From: Comamonas serinivorans
GTDB lineage: Bacteria; Pseudomonadota; Gammaproteobacteria; Burkholderiales; Burkholderiaceae_C
Reading direction: 5' to 3'
Assembly (NCBI RefSeq): GCF_002158865.1
Contig: NZ_CP021455.1
Span: 4,154,001-4,218,000 of the forward strand
Length of the DNA: 64,000 bases
This document shows positions 27,517 to 35,765 of this stretch, piece after piece. Positions within the stretch are counted from its first letter, which is position 1. The number at the start of each line of letters is the position of its first letter. The notes under the pieces are model-generated. The model had not been told where the DNA came from. It did not search any database and worked only from the letters and a program-made list of their open reading frames with translations. The position numbers and the translations under genes were made by a program.

Positions 27517-27990
27517 TCATGGCGCCACCGGCTCTTGTTCGACGCGGCCTGAAAACCAGTCCACGCGCAGGCGCACGCCATCGCCCGACGAGCGCAGCAC
27601 GTCGACGCTGCCCCCGGTGGCACCGCCACGCGGCAAAAAGCGGATGGCCAGGCTGCCATCGGCGCCGACCTCCTTGTCGGCCACCACGGCGCGCAGGCCC
27701 AGATCCTCGGGCACGGTGTAGACGGTTTCGCCCTCGGCGCCAAAGCTGCGCGCCGCCAGGTTGACGGTGAAGGTGGTTTCGCGCCCCTCGAGCTGGGCCT
27801 TGAGCCGTGCGGCCCGCAGGCCTTCGAGCGCCGCGCGCACGGTGTCGCGGTACTCGGCCGCCTCGCGCATGGGCCCGTAGGCCATGGGCACCAAGGCCGC
27901 CATCAGGCCCAGGATGGCCAGCACCACCACCAGCTCCACCAACGTGAAGCCGCGTGCGCGACGCAGGGATTGCAGGGGGCGAAACATCAT
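27517..27990 (-). CDS. gspH: Type II secretion minor pseudopilin H
   Basis: This 157-aa protein has the signal RARG-FTLVELVVVLAILGLM and a GspH-type globular domain with AEYRDTVRAALEGLRAARLKA and LLRSSGDGVRLRVDWFSG-like strands. GspH joins the pseudopilus shaft to the tip complex. It starts at one of two consecutive ATGs (27990 or 27987), only 6 nt after a 46-bp element, with no Shine-Dalgarno site between; a TTG further up would lie within the element. It is followed by another element before gspI. Confidence 0.87.
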   Translation of the reverse strand: MMFRPLQSLRRARGFTLVELVVVLAILGLMAALVPMAYGPMREAAEYRDTVRAALEGLRAARLKAQLEGRETTFTVNLAARSFGAEGETVYTVPEDLGLRAVVADKEVGADGSLAIRFLPRGGATGGSVDVLRSSGDGVRLRVDWFSGRVEQEPVAP

Positions 27991-27996
27991 CAATGG

Positions 27997-28050
27997 GGCA
28001 GTATCAGCCAATCACCGTTCAAATTTGAACGCCAATTCACGCATACTGCA
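27997..28050. repeat. 46-bp symmetric element, copy 6 (gspG–gspH gap)
   Basis: The core is 28001–28046. The centre CGTTCAAATTTGAACG (28016–28031) is a perfect 16-bp palindrome exactly in the middle. The outer GCAGTAT/ATACTGC arms are perfectly complementary. It ends 6 nt from the gspH start codon. Confidence 0.93.
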
Positions 28051-28091
28051 TGAGACAGGCATCGATGACGCGTTCAGGAACGAGGCCGCGC

Positions 28092-28553
28092 TCAGGACTT
28101 GATGTTGGACAGGTCAGCGTTTTCGCCCTCGCCGCCCGGGGCGTTGTCGGCGCCCAGGCTCTTGACCTCGAAGTTGCCATTGGCTGCAGGGAAGGTGTAG
28201 CTGAAGTCGTTGCCCCAGCCATCCTTGGGCATTTCCTTCAGGTAGGGGCCGGTCCAGCCGACGGCGTTGCCGGGCTTGTTGACCAGCGCCTGGAGGCCCT
28301 CGGCGGTGGTCGGGTAGCGGCCCACGCCCAGCTTGTACATGTCGAGCGCGCGCTCGATGTCCTTGATCTGCACGTTGGTGGTCTTCACCTTGGCACCGCC
28401 CAGCTGCTCCATCACGGCCGGCCCCACCAGCGCGCCCAGCAGCGCCAGGATGGCCAGCACCACCATCAGCTCAAGCAGCGTGAATCCGCGTTGCACCCGG
28501 CTGCGGGCCCGGGCGCCACGGTTGGACAGGGTACGGGTGAGGAAGCGGGTCAT
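28092..28553 (-). CDS. gspG: Type II secretion major pseudopilin
   Basis: This 153-aa protein has the pre-peptidase site RVQRG-FTLLELMVVLAI. The diagnostic GspG region follows: VQIKDIERALDMYKLGVG, RYPTTAEGLQALV and a C-terminal calcium-loop segment around DGWGNDFSY. It builds the pseudopilus shaft that pushes cargo through GspD. An ATG at 28553 is preceded by an in-frame GTG at 28556. It follows gspF by 53 nt. Confidence 0.97.
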   Translation of the reverse strand: MTRFLTRTLSNRGARARSRVQRGFTLLELMVVLAILALLGALVGPAVMEQLGGAKVKTTNVQIKDIERALDMYKLGVGRYPTTAEGLQALVNKPGNAVGWTGPYLKEMPKDGWGNDFSYTFPAANGNFEVKSLGADNAPGGEGENADLSNIKS

Positions 28554-28606
28554 CACAAAGTCTTTCTCAAAGTCGTCAAGGTCGGCCGGCCGGGCAACAC
28601 GCTGGC

Positions 28607-29836
28607 TCAGTTCGCCAGGTTGTTGATGGACATGATGCCCAGCAGGATGGAAACGATGATGCAGGCGATCAGCACGCCCAGCAGCAGGATCAGGATGGGC
28701 TCCAGCAGCGTCAGCGCGCGCTTGATGCCCACTTCCACCTCGCGGTTCAGGATGGTGGCGAGCTCCAGCATCATGGGGCCGATGCGGCCGGTTTCCTCGC
28801 CCACTCTGACCAGGTTGATGGCCAAAGGTTCAAAGATGCGTGTGCCGCTCATGGCCTGGGCCACGCGACCACCCTCTTTCACGGGCGCGATCATCTTGGC
28901 CAGGCCGGCGCGCAGGCCGCCGTTGCCCACGGTTTCGGTGGCGATCTGCAGCGCACCCAGCAAGGGCACGCCATTGCCCAGCAGCGTGCCCAGCGAGCGC
29001 GCATACAGCGTCAGCTCGTACTTGCGCAGCAGGCCGCCCAGGATGGGCAGGCGCAAGGCCAGGTTCTGCCACCAGCGCTTGCCCGCAGGCGACTTGATCC
29101 AGCGCGAAAACAGCCAGCCCAGCAGCACCGCCGCCACGCCCAGGATGAGGCCATAGGACTGGAAGCCGTGGCCCATGGCCATGACGATGCGGGTGGGCAT
29201 GGGCAGCGCATCGCCCATGTTCTTGAACAGTTTTTCGAACTGCGGCACGACGAAGGCCAGCATGCCGATCAGCGACGCCACGGCCACGAACAGCAAGATG
29301 GCCGGGTACAGCATGGCCGAGATCACGTTCTCGCGCAGCGCACGCAGGCGCTCCATGTGCTCGACCAGGCGCTCCAGCACCATGGACAGCTGGCCGCTGG
29401 CCTCGCCCGAGCGCACCATGTTGATGTAGAAGTCGTTGAACACCGGCTGGTGCGCGGCCAGCGCCTTGCTGAAGGCCGCCCCGCCCTTCACGTCGTCCAG
29501 CATCTGCCCCAGCATGGCCTTGACGCTGGGCTTGTGGCTCATCTCGATGAGCACGCGCAGGCCGCTGTCCAACGCCAGGCCGGCGCGCAGCATGATGGAC
29601 AGCTCGGTCGTGAGGTTGAGCACATCCTGGGCGTTGACGGGGCCGCGCCCCGCCTTGGCCTTGCTGGACAGGCGCAGCGCCTCGGCCTCGTTGGCCGCGG
29701 TGGCGTCGTCGACGCGGATCGGCGTCAGGCCGCGGTCGCGCAGCTGCCGCAGGGCCCCTGCAGCATCGGCCGCCTGCAGCCGCCCCTCGGCCAGGCGGCC
29801 ATCGGCATGGGCGGCACGCCAGGCGAACTCAGGCAT
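28607..29836 (-). CDS. gspF: Type II secretion platform protein F
   Basis: This 409-aa inner-membrane protein has two homologous T2SSF domains. The first contains LSIMLRAGLALDSGLRVL, the second SLGTLLGNGVPLLGALQIA. Three membrane helices are visible, the last at LLEPILILLLGVLIACII. It forms the platform with GspL and GspM and transmits force from GspE. It overlaps the gspE stop by 8 nt. Length and motifs are typical. Confidence 0.96.
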   Translation of the reverse strand: MPEFAWRAAHADGRLAEGRLQAADAAGALRQLRDRGLTPIRVDDATAANEAEALRLSSKAKAGRGPVNAQDVLNLTTELSIMLRAGLALDSGLRVLIEMSHKPSVKAMLGQMLDDVKGGAAFSKALAAHQPVFNDFYINMVRSGEASGQLSMVLERLVEHMERLRALRENVISAMLYPAILLFVAVASLIGMLAFVVPQFEKLFKNMGDALPMPTRIVMAMGHGFQSYGLILGVAAVLLGWLFSRWIKSPAGKRWWQNLALRLPILGGLLRKYELTLYARSLGTLLGNGVPLLGALQIATETVGNGGLRAGLAKMIAPVKEGGRVAQAMSGTRIFEPLAINLVRVGEETGRIGPMMLELATILNREVEVGIKRALTLLEPILILLLGVLIACIIVSILLGIMSINNLAN

Positions 29837-31610
29837 CGCTCTGGTCCTGGGTCACGCGCAAGACCTCGTCGAGGCTGGTGAGGCCGGCCGCCACCTTGCG
29901 CAGGCCATCGTCGTACAGCGTGTACATGCCCTGCTTGACGGCCAGCTGCTGCAGCGTGCTGGCGTCGTCGCCCCGCAGGATGGCCGAGCGCATGGTCTCG
30001 TCCACCACGAACAGCTCGTGGATGCCCGAGCGGCCCTGGTAACCGGTGCCGCGGCATTGCGGGCAGCCGCAGGCCTCGTACATGGGCTGGCCCGCCGGCA
30101 GAAAGCGCCCCAGGCCCGAGCTCTGCAACAGCTCGGCCGTGGGTTGGGTGGGCTGCTTGCAGGCATCGCACAGGCGGCGCACCAGGCGCTGGGCCAGCAC
30201 GCCGTTCACGGTCGAGGTGATGAGGTAGCGCTCGACCCCCATGTCCTGCATCCGCACCACGGCACTGGCGGCGGTGTTGGTGTGCAGCGTCGAGAGCACC
30301 AGGTGACCGGTGAGCGAGGATTGCACGGCGATCTGCGCCGTTTCGCCGTCGCGCATTTCACCGATCATGATGATGTCCGGGTCCTGCCGCAGGATGGAGC
30401 GCAGCGCATGCGCGAAGGTCAGCCCGATCTGGGTGTGCACCTGGATCTGGTTGATGCCGTCGAGCTGGTACTCCACCGGGTCTTCCACGGTGATGATCTT
30501 CTGCGTCTGCGAATCGAGCTTGGCCAGGCCCGCGTACAGCGTCGTCGTCTTGCCCGAGCCCGTGGGGCCGGTGACCAGCAGGATGCCGTGCGGCCGGGCC
30601 AGCAGGCTGTTGAACTTGTCGAGCGTGTCGCGGGCAAAGCCCATGTCCTCCAGCGAGAAACGCACGCTGGCGCGGTCCAGCACCCGCATGACCACGCTTT
30701 CGCCGTACACCGTGGGCACGGTGGAGACGCGCAGGTCCAGCTCGCGGCCCTTCACGCGGATGTTGATGCGGCCGTCCTGCGGCAGGCGGCGCTCGGCGAT
30801 GTCGAGGTGCGCCAGCAGCTTGACGCGCGAGCTGATGGCCGCGCCCTGGCGCGCAGGCACCACCTCGCCCGGCAGCAGCACGCCGTCCACGCGGTAGCGC
30901 ACGTGCAGGCCATCGTCAAAGGGCTCCAGGTGGATGTCGGACGCGCGCAGCTCGATCACCTTGCCGATGATGCTGTTCACATGGCGGATGACGGGGGCCT
31001 CGCTGGCCAGATCGCGCAGGTGTTCGACGAAATCGCCGGTCACGCCATCGGATTCGACCTCGCCATCTGCCCCCTGCCCCTGCGCGGCCTCGCTCAGGCG
31101 CGACAAGGCCTTCTCGATGTCGGAGGGCTGGCCCACGCGCGGCTGCACCTCCAGCCCCGTGGTCAGGCGCAAGGCCTTGATGACGAAGGGATCCTGCGGC
31201 GCGGCCATGATGACCTGCAGCTGCCCCTCGGCAGCCCCCAGCGGCAGCACGTTGTGGGCACGCAGGAACTCGGGCAGCAGGCCCTCGATCTCGGCCGGGT
31301 TCTCGGGCATGGCCTCGCTGGCCACGAACGGCAGGCCCAGGTGCGAGGCCAGCGCGCGCGCGGCATCGGCCTCGGACACCAGGCCCAGGCTGACCAGCAC
31401 GCGGTCGAGCGAGCCCCCCATTTCGCGCTGGGCCGCCAGCGCGCGATCCAGGTCGCGCTCGCTGAGCTTGCCGGCTTCGACCAGCAGACGACCATAGCGA
31501 TCCCAGGTGCTGCCAGGCGCCACAGGCGGTTCAAATGCAGGGGGATTGCGCGGCGGTTCCGGCGTCCAGCCAGGTTCCACAGGCGCGGCTGCGGACGATT
31601 GCACGGTCAT
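29829..31610 (-). CDS. gspE: Type II secretion ATPase
   Basis: This hexameric ATPase (about 593 aa) powers pseudopilus assembly. It has an N-terminal N1E-like domain (LSERDLDRALAAQREMGG), a second N-terminal domain, and the ATPase core. The core carries Walker A GPTGSGKTTTLYAGL, an Asp box, Walker B DIIMIGEMRDGETA and a His box HLVLSTLHTN. The zinc-binding four-cysteine insert CDAC…CGCPQC is present. It is the first gene of the operon. The ATG at 31610 is taken as start; an in-frame ATG at 31664 would add 18 residues, and neither has a good Shine-Dalgarno site. Confidence 0.96.
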   Translation of the reverse strand: MTVQSSAAAPVEPGWTPEPPRNPPAFEPPVAPGSTWDRYGRLLVEAGKLSERDLDRALAAQREMGGSLDRVLVSLGLVSEADAARALASHLGLPFVASEAMPENPAEIEGLLPEFLRAHNVLPLGAAEGQLQVIMAAPQDPFVIKALRLTTGLEVQPRVGQPSDIEKALSRLSEAAQGQGADGEVESDGVTGDFVEHLRDLASEAPVIRHVNSIIGKVIELRASDIHLEPFDDGLHVRYRVDGVLLPGEVVPARQGAAISSRVKLLAHLDIAERRLPQDGRINIRVKGRELDLRVSTVPTVYGESVVMRVLDRASVRFSLEDMGFARDTLDKFNSLLARPHGILLVTGPTGSGKTTTLYAGLAKLDSQTQKIITVEDPVEYQLDGINQIQVHTQIGLTFAHALRSILRQDPDIIMIGEMRDGETAQIAVQSSLTGHLVLSTLHTNTAASAVVRMQDMGVERYLITSTVNGVLAQRLVRRLCDACKQPTQPTAELLQSSGLGRFLPAGQPMYEACGCPQCRGTGYQGRSGIHELFVVDETMRSAILRGDDASTLQQLAVKQGMYTLYDDGLRKVAAGLTSLDEVLRVTQDQSDA

Positions 31611-31969
31611 GGGGGAATGCTTGGGAGGTTGCGAGCTGTCAGCAAAATGGACTGACTGACGCATAGAGGCCCGATGCTAGCATTGGTTCCCCCGTGGCAT
31701 CGCAGGCGGGACCGGGGCGCCACGGGCCCTGACGGCCCCTGCCGGGTGCGTCCCTGTGCAGGCCGCCGGCCAGGTGGGCGGCACCATCGCCCACCCGGGC
31801 CATGCGCCGCGCGCGCGACGGAACCCCTGGCGCTCAACGGAATCGCACCGCCAGAACATTCAGCAGGAGTATCCAACCAACCTCGATCACTCCTGAACGG
31901 GATCGACCGCATACTCCTCAATTCAAACAAGCAACCCCAACGAACCCGGCTTCGAACCCGGCCCGACGC
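31611..31969. other. Intergenic region upstream of gspE
   Basis: This 359-nt stretch lies between the GT2 gene end and the gspE start. It must hold the promoter of the type II secretion operon, and it contains one 46-bp element at 31865–31918. No gene is supported on either strand and I cannot pick a -10/-35 pair with confidence. Confidence 0.45.
31865..31918. repeat. 46-bp symmetric element, copy 7
   Basis: The core is 31869–31914, 46 nt. The outer arms AGGAGTAT and ATACTCCT are perfectly complementary. The centre is CGATC…GATCG-like (CGAT…AACG at the consensus positions). It lies 51 nt after the GT2 stop, upstream of gspE. Confidence 0.87.
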
Positions 31970-32818
31970 TCAGCGTCCGGCCCGCTGCGCCTTGAAATCC
32001 CGGTAGGCCGGGGACTGCCACAGCTGCCACAGGCTGCTCAGGTGCCAGCGCAGGTGGCGGGCGTTGCGCCGGCTGTTGCGCTGCGCCACGTGCACCACCT
32101 GGGCCGAGGGCTCGACGGCCAGGCCCCAGCCCGCCAGTTGCAGGCGCAGGCACCAGTCCACGTCCTCGCCGTACATGAAGTAGTTCGGGTCGAAGCCGCC
32201 CGTGGCCTGCCAGGCCTGGGCCCGCACCAGCCAGAACGCGGCATTCACCCAGTCGGGCGCCTCGCCGGGCGCCACCTGTCCCGGCGCCTGCGGCGCGTGG
32301 GTCCAGCCCAGGCGCCGACTCACCGACCAGCCCACACGCCGGGCAATCGACCCCGGTGTCGGCAGTCGGCGGGCAAAGTCCTGCCGCGCACCGGTTTCGT
32401 CGACCTGCACCGGACACACGCAGCCCAGGGCGGGGTCGCGGGCCAGCCGCGCGCGCAGCGGCGCAAACGGGTCCTCGCGCAAGGCGATGTCGGGGTTGAC
32501 CACGGCGAAACAGCCCGCCTCGGGCGCCAGCCCATGGTCTTGCGCATGCAGCCGCGCGTACAGGCGCCACGCCTGGTTGTGGTTCGCGCCGAAACCCTGG
32601 CTGGAGAGGTTCTGGTGCACCACCAGCTCGAAGGGCCAGGGCCTGGCCTGGCCATCGGCCTCCAGTGCGTCGGCCAGTTCCGGCTCGGCCTGGTTGAGCG
32701 TCAACACCACCCGGTCCACCGACGACAGCGCGGCCAGCTGGTGCAGCAGCGCGCGCACCTGCTCGCCATGGCCATGGCTGACGATGGACACGACGAGGCC
32801 GTTCACCTCAGACCGCAT
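31970..32818 (-). CDS. GT2-family (rhamnosyl-type) glycosyltransferase
   Basis: This 282-aa cytoplasmic transferase shows VVSIVSHGHGEQVRALL near the start, a VVNPDIALRED donor segment (NPD at the DxD site), and FDPNYFMYGEDVDWCLRLQL. This pattern is typical of WbbL/RfbF rhamnosyltransferases. It is the last gene of the rml cluster, which makes dTDP-L-rhamnose, so that donor is likely; this is inference. The ATG at 32818 lies within the end of the upstream gene (11-nt overlap). Confidence 0.87.
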   Translation of the reverse strand: MRSEVNGLVVSIVSHGHGEQVRALLHQLAALSSVDRVVLTLNQAEPELADALEADGQARPWPFELVVHQNLSSQGFGANHNQAWRLYARLHAQDHGLAPEAGCFAVVNPDIALREDPFAPLRARLARDPALGCVCPVQVDETGARQDFARRLPTPGSIARRVGWSVSRRLGWTHAPQAPGQVAPGEAPDWVNAAFWLVRAQAWQATGGFDPNYFMYGEDVDWCLRLQLAGWGLAVEPSAQVVHVAQRNSRRNARHLRWHLSSLWQLWQSPAYRDFKAQRAGR

Positions 32819-35765
32819 CGCTGCCCGCCTGTGCCTGCTCGGCCAAGGCCCAGAGCTTGGCCTCGGCATCGGCGATCAACTGGCTGTAGCGCACGTTGGA
32901 GATGCCCCACAGCGACGAGTCCAGGGCTTCGTGGTGGCCCACCAGGAACGGCAACGCCACCACCACGCGCAACGCCGTCTGCCGCTGGATGAAGCGGTCG
33001 ATGGTGTTGGTGTCGGCATCGACGACGGTTTCGTCCCATTGCGCCATCAGACTCAGGGCGCGCGGGCCGTAGATGTTGCTCACGGCACTGATCATGCGGT
33101 CCAGGGTGACGAAGGTGTCGTTCCCCACGCGCTCGACCTTGAGCACGCGGGTGTCGGGGTGCACCTCGGCCATCAGGCCCACGAACACATCCCATTCGCC
33201 CGCCCGTTGTTCGAGGTATGCCTTCACCGCCGATCGTCGCAGGTCGTAATCCGGTGGGAACTCCACATCGTCTTCCATCACCTCGAGCGTGGCCAAGCCC
33301 TGCCGCAAGGCAGCCTGGGCCAGGTACTTGTAGCTCATCGCGCAGCCGATCCAGCCCGGCGCGTAGCGCAGGCCGTCGAACACCTGCACGTCGGCCGGCC
33401 GTATGGCCTCGAACGCCTGCCGGCGCACGGTGGTTTCGGGCAGGCTCAAGGCCAGGCGCGGCGCCACCGTGGTCGTGGCCGTCAGTTGCGTGAACTGCGC
33501 ATAGCTCAGCACGCGGCGCGACACCAGCAGGCGATACAGCATGAACTCGAACCGCGCCTGCGAGGCCGCCACCACCGCCTCGCAGCGCTGGGCGTGGCGC
33601 GCGCGCTGCGCCGCGTCGGCCTGCTCGGCCAGGGCCTCGCCAATGGCCGCAATCAGGCCCTGGGCGTCGTCCACGTCCACAAAGCGCACGGCGGCCTCCA
33701 GGGCCTGGTGCTCGGCCTGGTCGGCCGCCGTCTCGGACACCACGGACTTGCCCAGCGACAGGCATTCGTAGAGGCGCGTGGTTTCGAGCAGCGCGCCCTC
33801 GTAGTAGTGCAGGTTGACCACCACCTTGGCCCCCGCCAGCGCCCGGTGCATGTCGGCCCCGAAGGCGTTGCCCACCACCCGCACGGCGTGGTGCTTGCCG
33901 ATTTCGGCCAGCAGGCGCTTGCGGCGCGGCGCGTTGGCGTCGCCATAGAACAGCACATCACAGACCTCGTCGGGCGCGGGCTCGACGTCGGGCGTTGCCG
34001 CGTTCAGCCAGGTCCGGTAGCCCTGCACCCCGCCGATGGGCACCAGGTAGACATGCGGGTAGACGATGCCGAACTCCGCCAGGTTGGCCAGGTTGGTCTG
34101 GGCGTAGTCGATGGCGGCCAGCGAGTTCTCCAGCACCGCCAGGTAGTCGGGGGTGAACCAGCGCGAGCTGACGGTCTGCTCCATCTGGAAGGCCACGCGC
34201 TTTTCGCCCGGGGGCAGCGACTTGAACATCTGCGGGCAGACAACGACGTAGAGGTCCAGCGGGTAGTCGTCCGCCTCGTCCACCAACGTGGCCGGGATGC
34301 CCGCGCGCGCCAGCGCCACCTGCAGCGCATGGGCCACGTACAGCGTGTGCGGCGTGCACAGGATGCCGCAGGCGATGGCCTTGCCCTCGAATTGCTCCAG
34401 GCGCTGCGCCTCGGCGGCTTGCTGCTTGACGTGCTGCACACGTTGCAGCAGCTCGCGCCAGTTGCCCGCCGCCGCGTAGCGCATGGCGTTGCGCACGCGG
34501 CGCAGGCTCACGGCGGTGCTGGTGCCAGCGGGCGAATGACGCACCTGGCGCGCCAGCGTGCCCAGCTTGCGCAGGCCCGCCGTGGCACGCCAGCTGCGCG
34601 AGGCGAGCAACTCATCGACCTGCTGCCCCAACAGGCGCGCCGCGGTGCGGGCGGCTTGGAGGTCCTGCGCATCGCGCCGGGCCTGGCGCGTGACCTGCGC
34701 CAGCCGCTGCTGCCAGGCCTGCATCTCGCTGCTCAGGCGCGCACCCTGCTCACGCAGGCTGTGCGCCCACTGGCTTTCGCGTTCCGCCTGGGTGCGCCGC
34801 AGGGCCTCGGTCTGCACCACGTGCTCGTCGAGCCGGGCCTGCAGCTGCTGCACGGCCGCGTCACGGGCGGCCATGGCGTGCTGCGCCTCGTCCAGCATGG
34901 CCTGCTGGCGGGCCTGCAGCCGCCCCGCCTCGCGCAGCTGTTCATCCTGTTGCGCGATCCAGTCCCCTTGCGCCCGCACGGCTGCGGCATCCCGCTCGGC
35001 CTGGGCCCGCAGGTCGTTCAGCTGCGTCGCCTGATGCAGGGCCTCAGCCCGTCGCTCGAAGCGTTCGCCCAGGGCCCCGAAGTAGCGCTGGGCCGCAGCG
35101 AGCTGCGCGGGCTCGTCGCACAGCGCGCGCAGGGGCGTGGGGGCTTGCGCCCCCACCAGCAACACCCCCAGGCCATGGCTGTGCGCGAAGGCAAAGGAGG
35201 GGAACCGGGCCGCCAGCTCGCCCCAAAACCGCCAGACGCCAAAGTCATCGCGCCGCACCGCCACGTCGTGGAACAGCACCACGCCGCGCTCGCTGAGCTT
35301 GGGCTGCCACGTCTCGAAATCGTGCCGCACGGCGTCGTAGGTGTGCAGGCCGTCGATGTGCAACAGGTCCACGCTGCCATCGGCCACGTCGGCCAGCGCC
35401 TCGTCAAAGGTCTTTTGCAGCAGCGTGGAAAAGCCGCCATAGCGCGCGTCGTGCTGCCCCTTCAAGGTCTGCAGCACCTGGTCGCCGTAATGGCCCGCAT
35501 GGGGGTCACCGGCCCAGGTGTCCACCCCCCAGGCCTGCAGCGGCACGTCGTGCTGCACCGCCGCCTCGCAAAAGCCCAGGTAGGAAATGCCGGAGTACAC
35601 CCCCAGCTCAACCAGGGTGCGAGGCCGCATCACGGCCATCAGCCAGGCGGCAAACGGCAGGTGCCCGGCCCACGGCGCTGGTGAGCCCAGCCACACCGGC
35701 TCCTGCCAGGCCGCCTGCATCATGGGCAGCGCAAAGCCGCCGGGTTCGTGTTCTTCTCGCGTCAT
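32808..35765 (-). CDS. Multidomain methyltransferase – coiled coil – glycosyltransferases, coupled to wzt
   Basis: This 985-aa protein begins with a class I methyltransferase of the cephalosporin-hydroxylase/Methyltransf_24 type (LVELGVYSGISYLGF, DLLHIDGLHTYDAVRHD). A long Gln/Ala/Arg-rich coiled coil follows (about 220-400). Next comes a GT-B-like domain (about 470-760) with RRKRLLAEIGKHHAVRVVG and ETTRLYECLSLGKSVVSE. The end is a GT25-like segment with GCAMSYKYLAQAAL and TLEVMEDDVEF. The coiled coil may act as a ruler, as in WbdD-type terminators. The ATG has GGGGAGG upstream and overlaps the Wzt2 stop (ATGA). A chain-terminating and decorating role is inferred from fusion and coupling; substrates are unknown. 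Confidence 0.85.
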   Translation of the reverse strand: MTREEHEPGGFALPMMQAAWQEPVWLGSPAPWAGHLPFAAWLMAVMRPRTLVELGVYSGISYLGFCEAAVQHDVPLQAWGVDTWAGDPHAGHYGDQVLQTLKGQHDARYGGFSTLLQKTFDEALADVADGSVDLLHIDGLHTYDAVRHDFETWQPKLSERGVVLFHDVAVRRDDFGVWRFWGELAARFPSFAFAHSHGLGVLLVGAQAPTPLRALCDEPAQLAAAQRYFGALGERFERRAEALHQATQLNDLRAQAERDAAAVRAQGDWIAQQDEQLREAGRLQARQQAMLDEAQHAMAARDAAVQQLQARLDEHVVQTEALRRTQAERESQWAHSLREQGARLSSEMQAWQQRLAQVTRQARRDAQDLQAARTAARLLGQQVDELLASRSWRATAGLRKLGTLARQVRHSPAGTSTAVSLRRVRNAMRYAAAGNWRELLQRVQHVKQQAAEAQRLEQFEGKAIACGILCTPHTLYVAHALQVALARAGIPATLVDEADDYPLDLYVVVCPQMFKSLPPGEKRVAFQMEQTVSSRWFTPDYLAVLENSLAAIDYAQTNLANLAEFGIVYPHVYLVPIGGVQGYRTWLNAATPDVEPAPDEVCDVLFYGDANAPRRKRLLAEIGKHHAVRVVGNAFGADMHRALAGAKVVVNLHYYEGALLETTRLYECLSLGKSVVSETAADQAEHQALEAAVRFVDVDDAQGLIAAIGEALAEQADAAQRARHAQRCEAVVAASQARFEFMLYRLLVSRRVLSYAQFTQLTATTTVAPRLALSLPETTVRRQAFEAIRPADVQVFDGLRYAPGWIGCAMSYKYLAQAALRQGLATLEVMEDDVEFPPDYDLRRSAVKAYLEQRAGEWDVFVGLMAEVHPDTRVLKVERVGNDTFVTLDRMISAVSNIYGPRALSLMAQWDETVVDADTNTIDRFIQRQTALRVVVALPFLVGHHEALDSSLWGISNVRYSQLIADAEAKLWALAEQAQAGSDAV

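Noticed and set aside
32202..35684. Plus-strand frame of 1160 codons antisense to the 985-aa transferase
   Set aside because: Shadow of GC-rich codons; no recognisable motif, whereas the other strand has methyltransferase and GT signatures and coupled ends.
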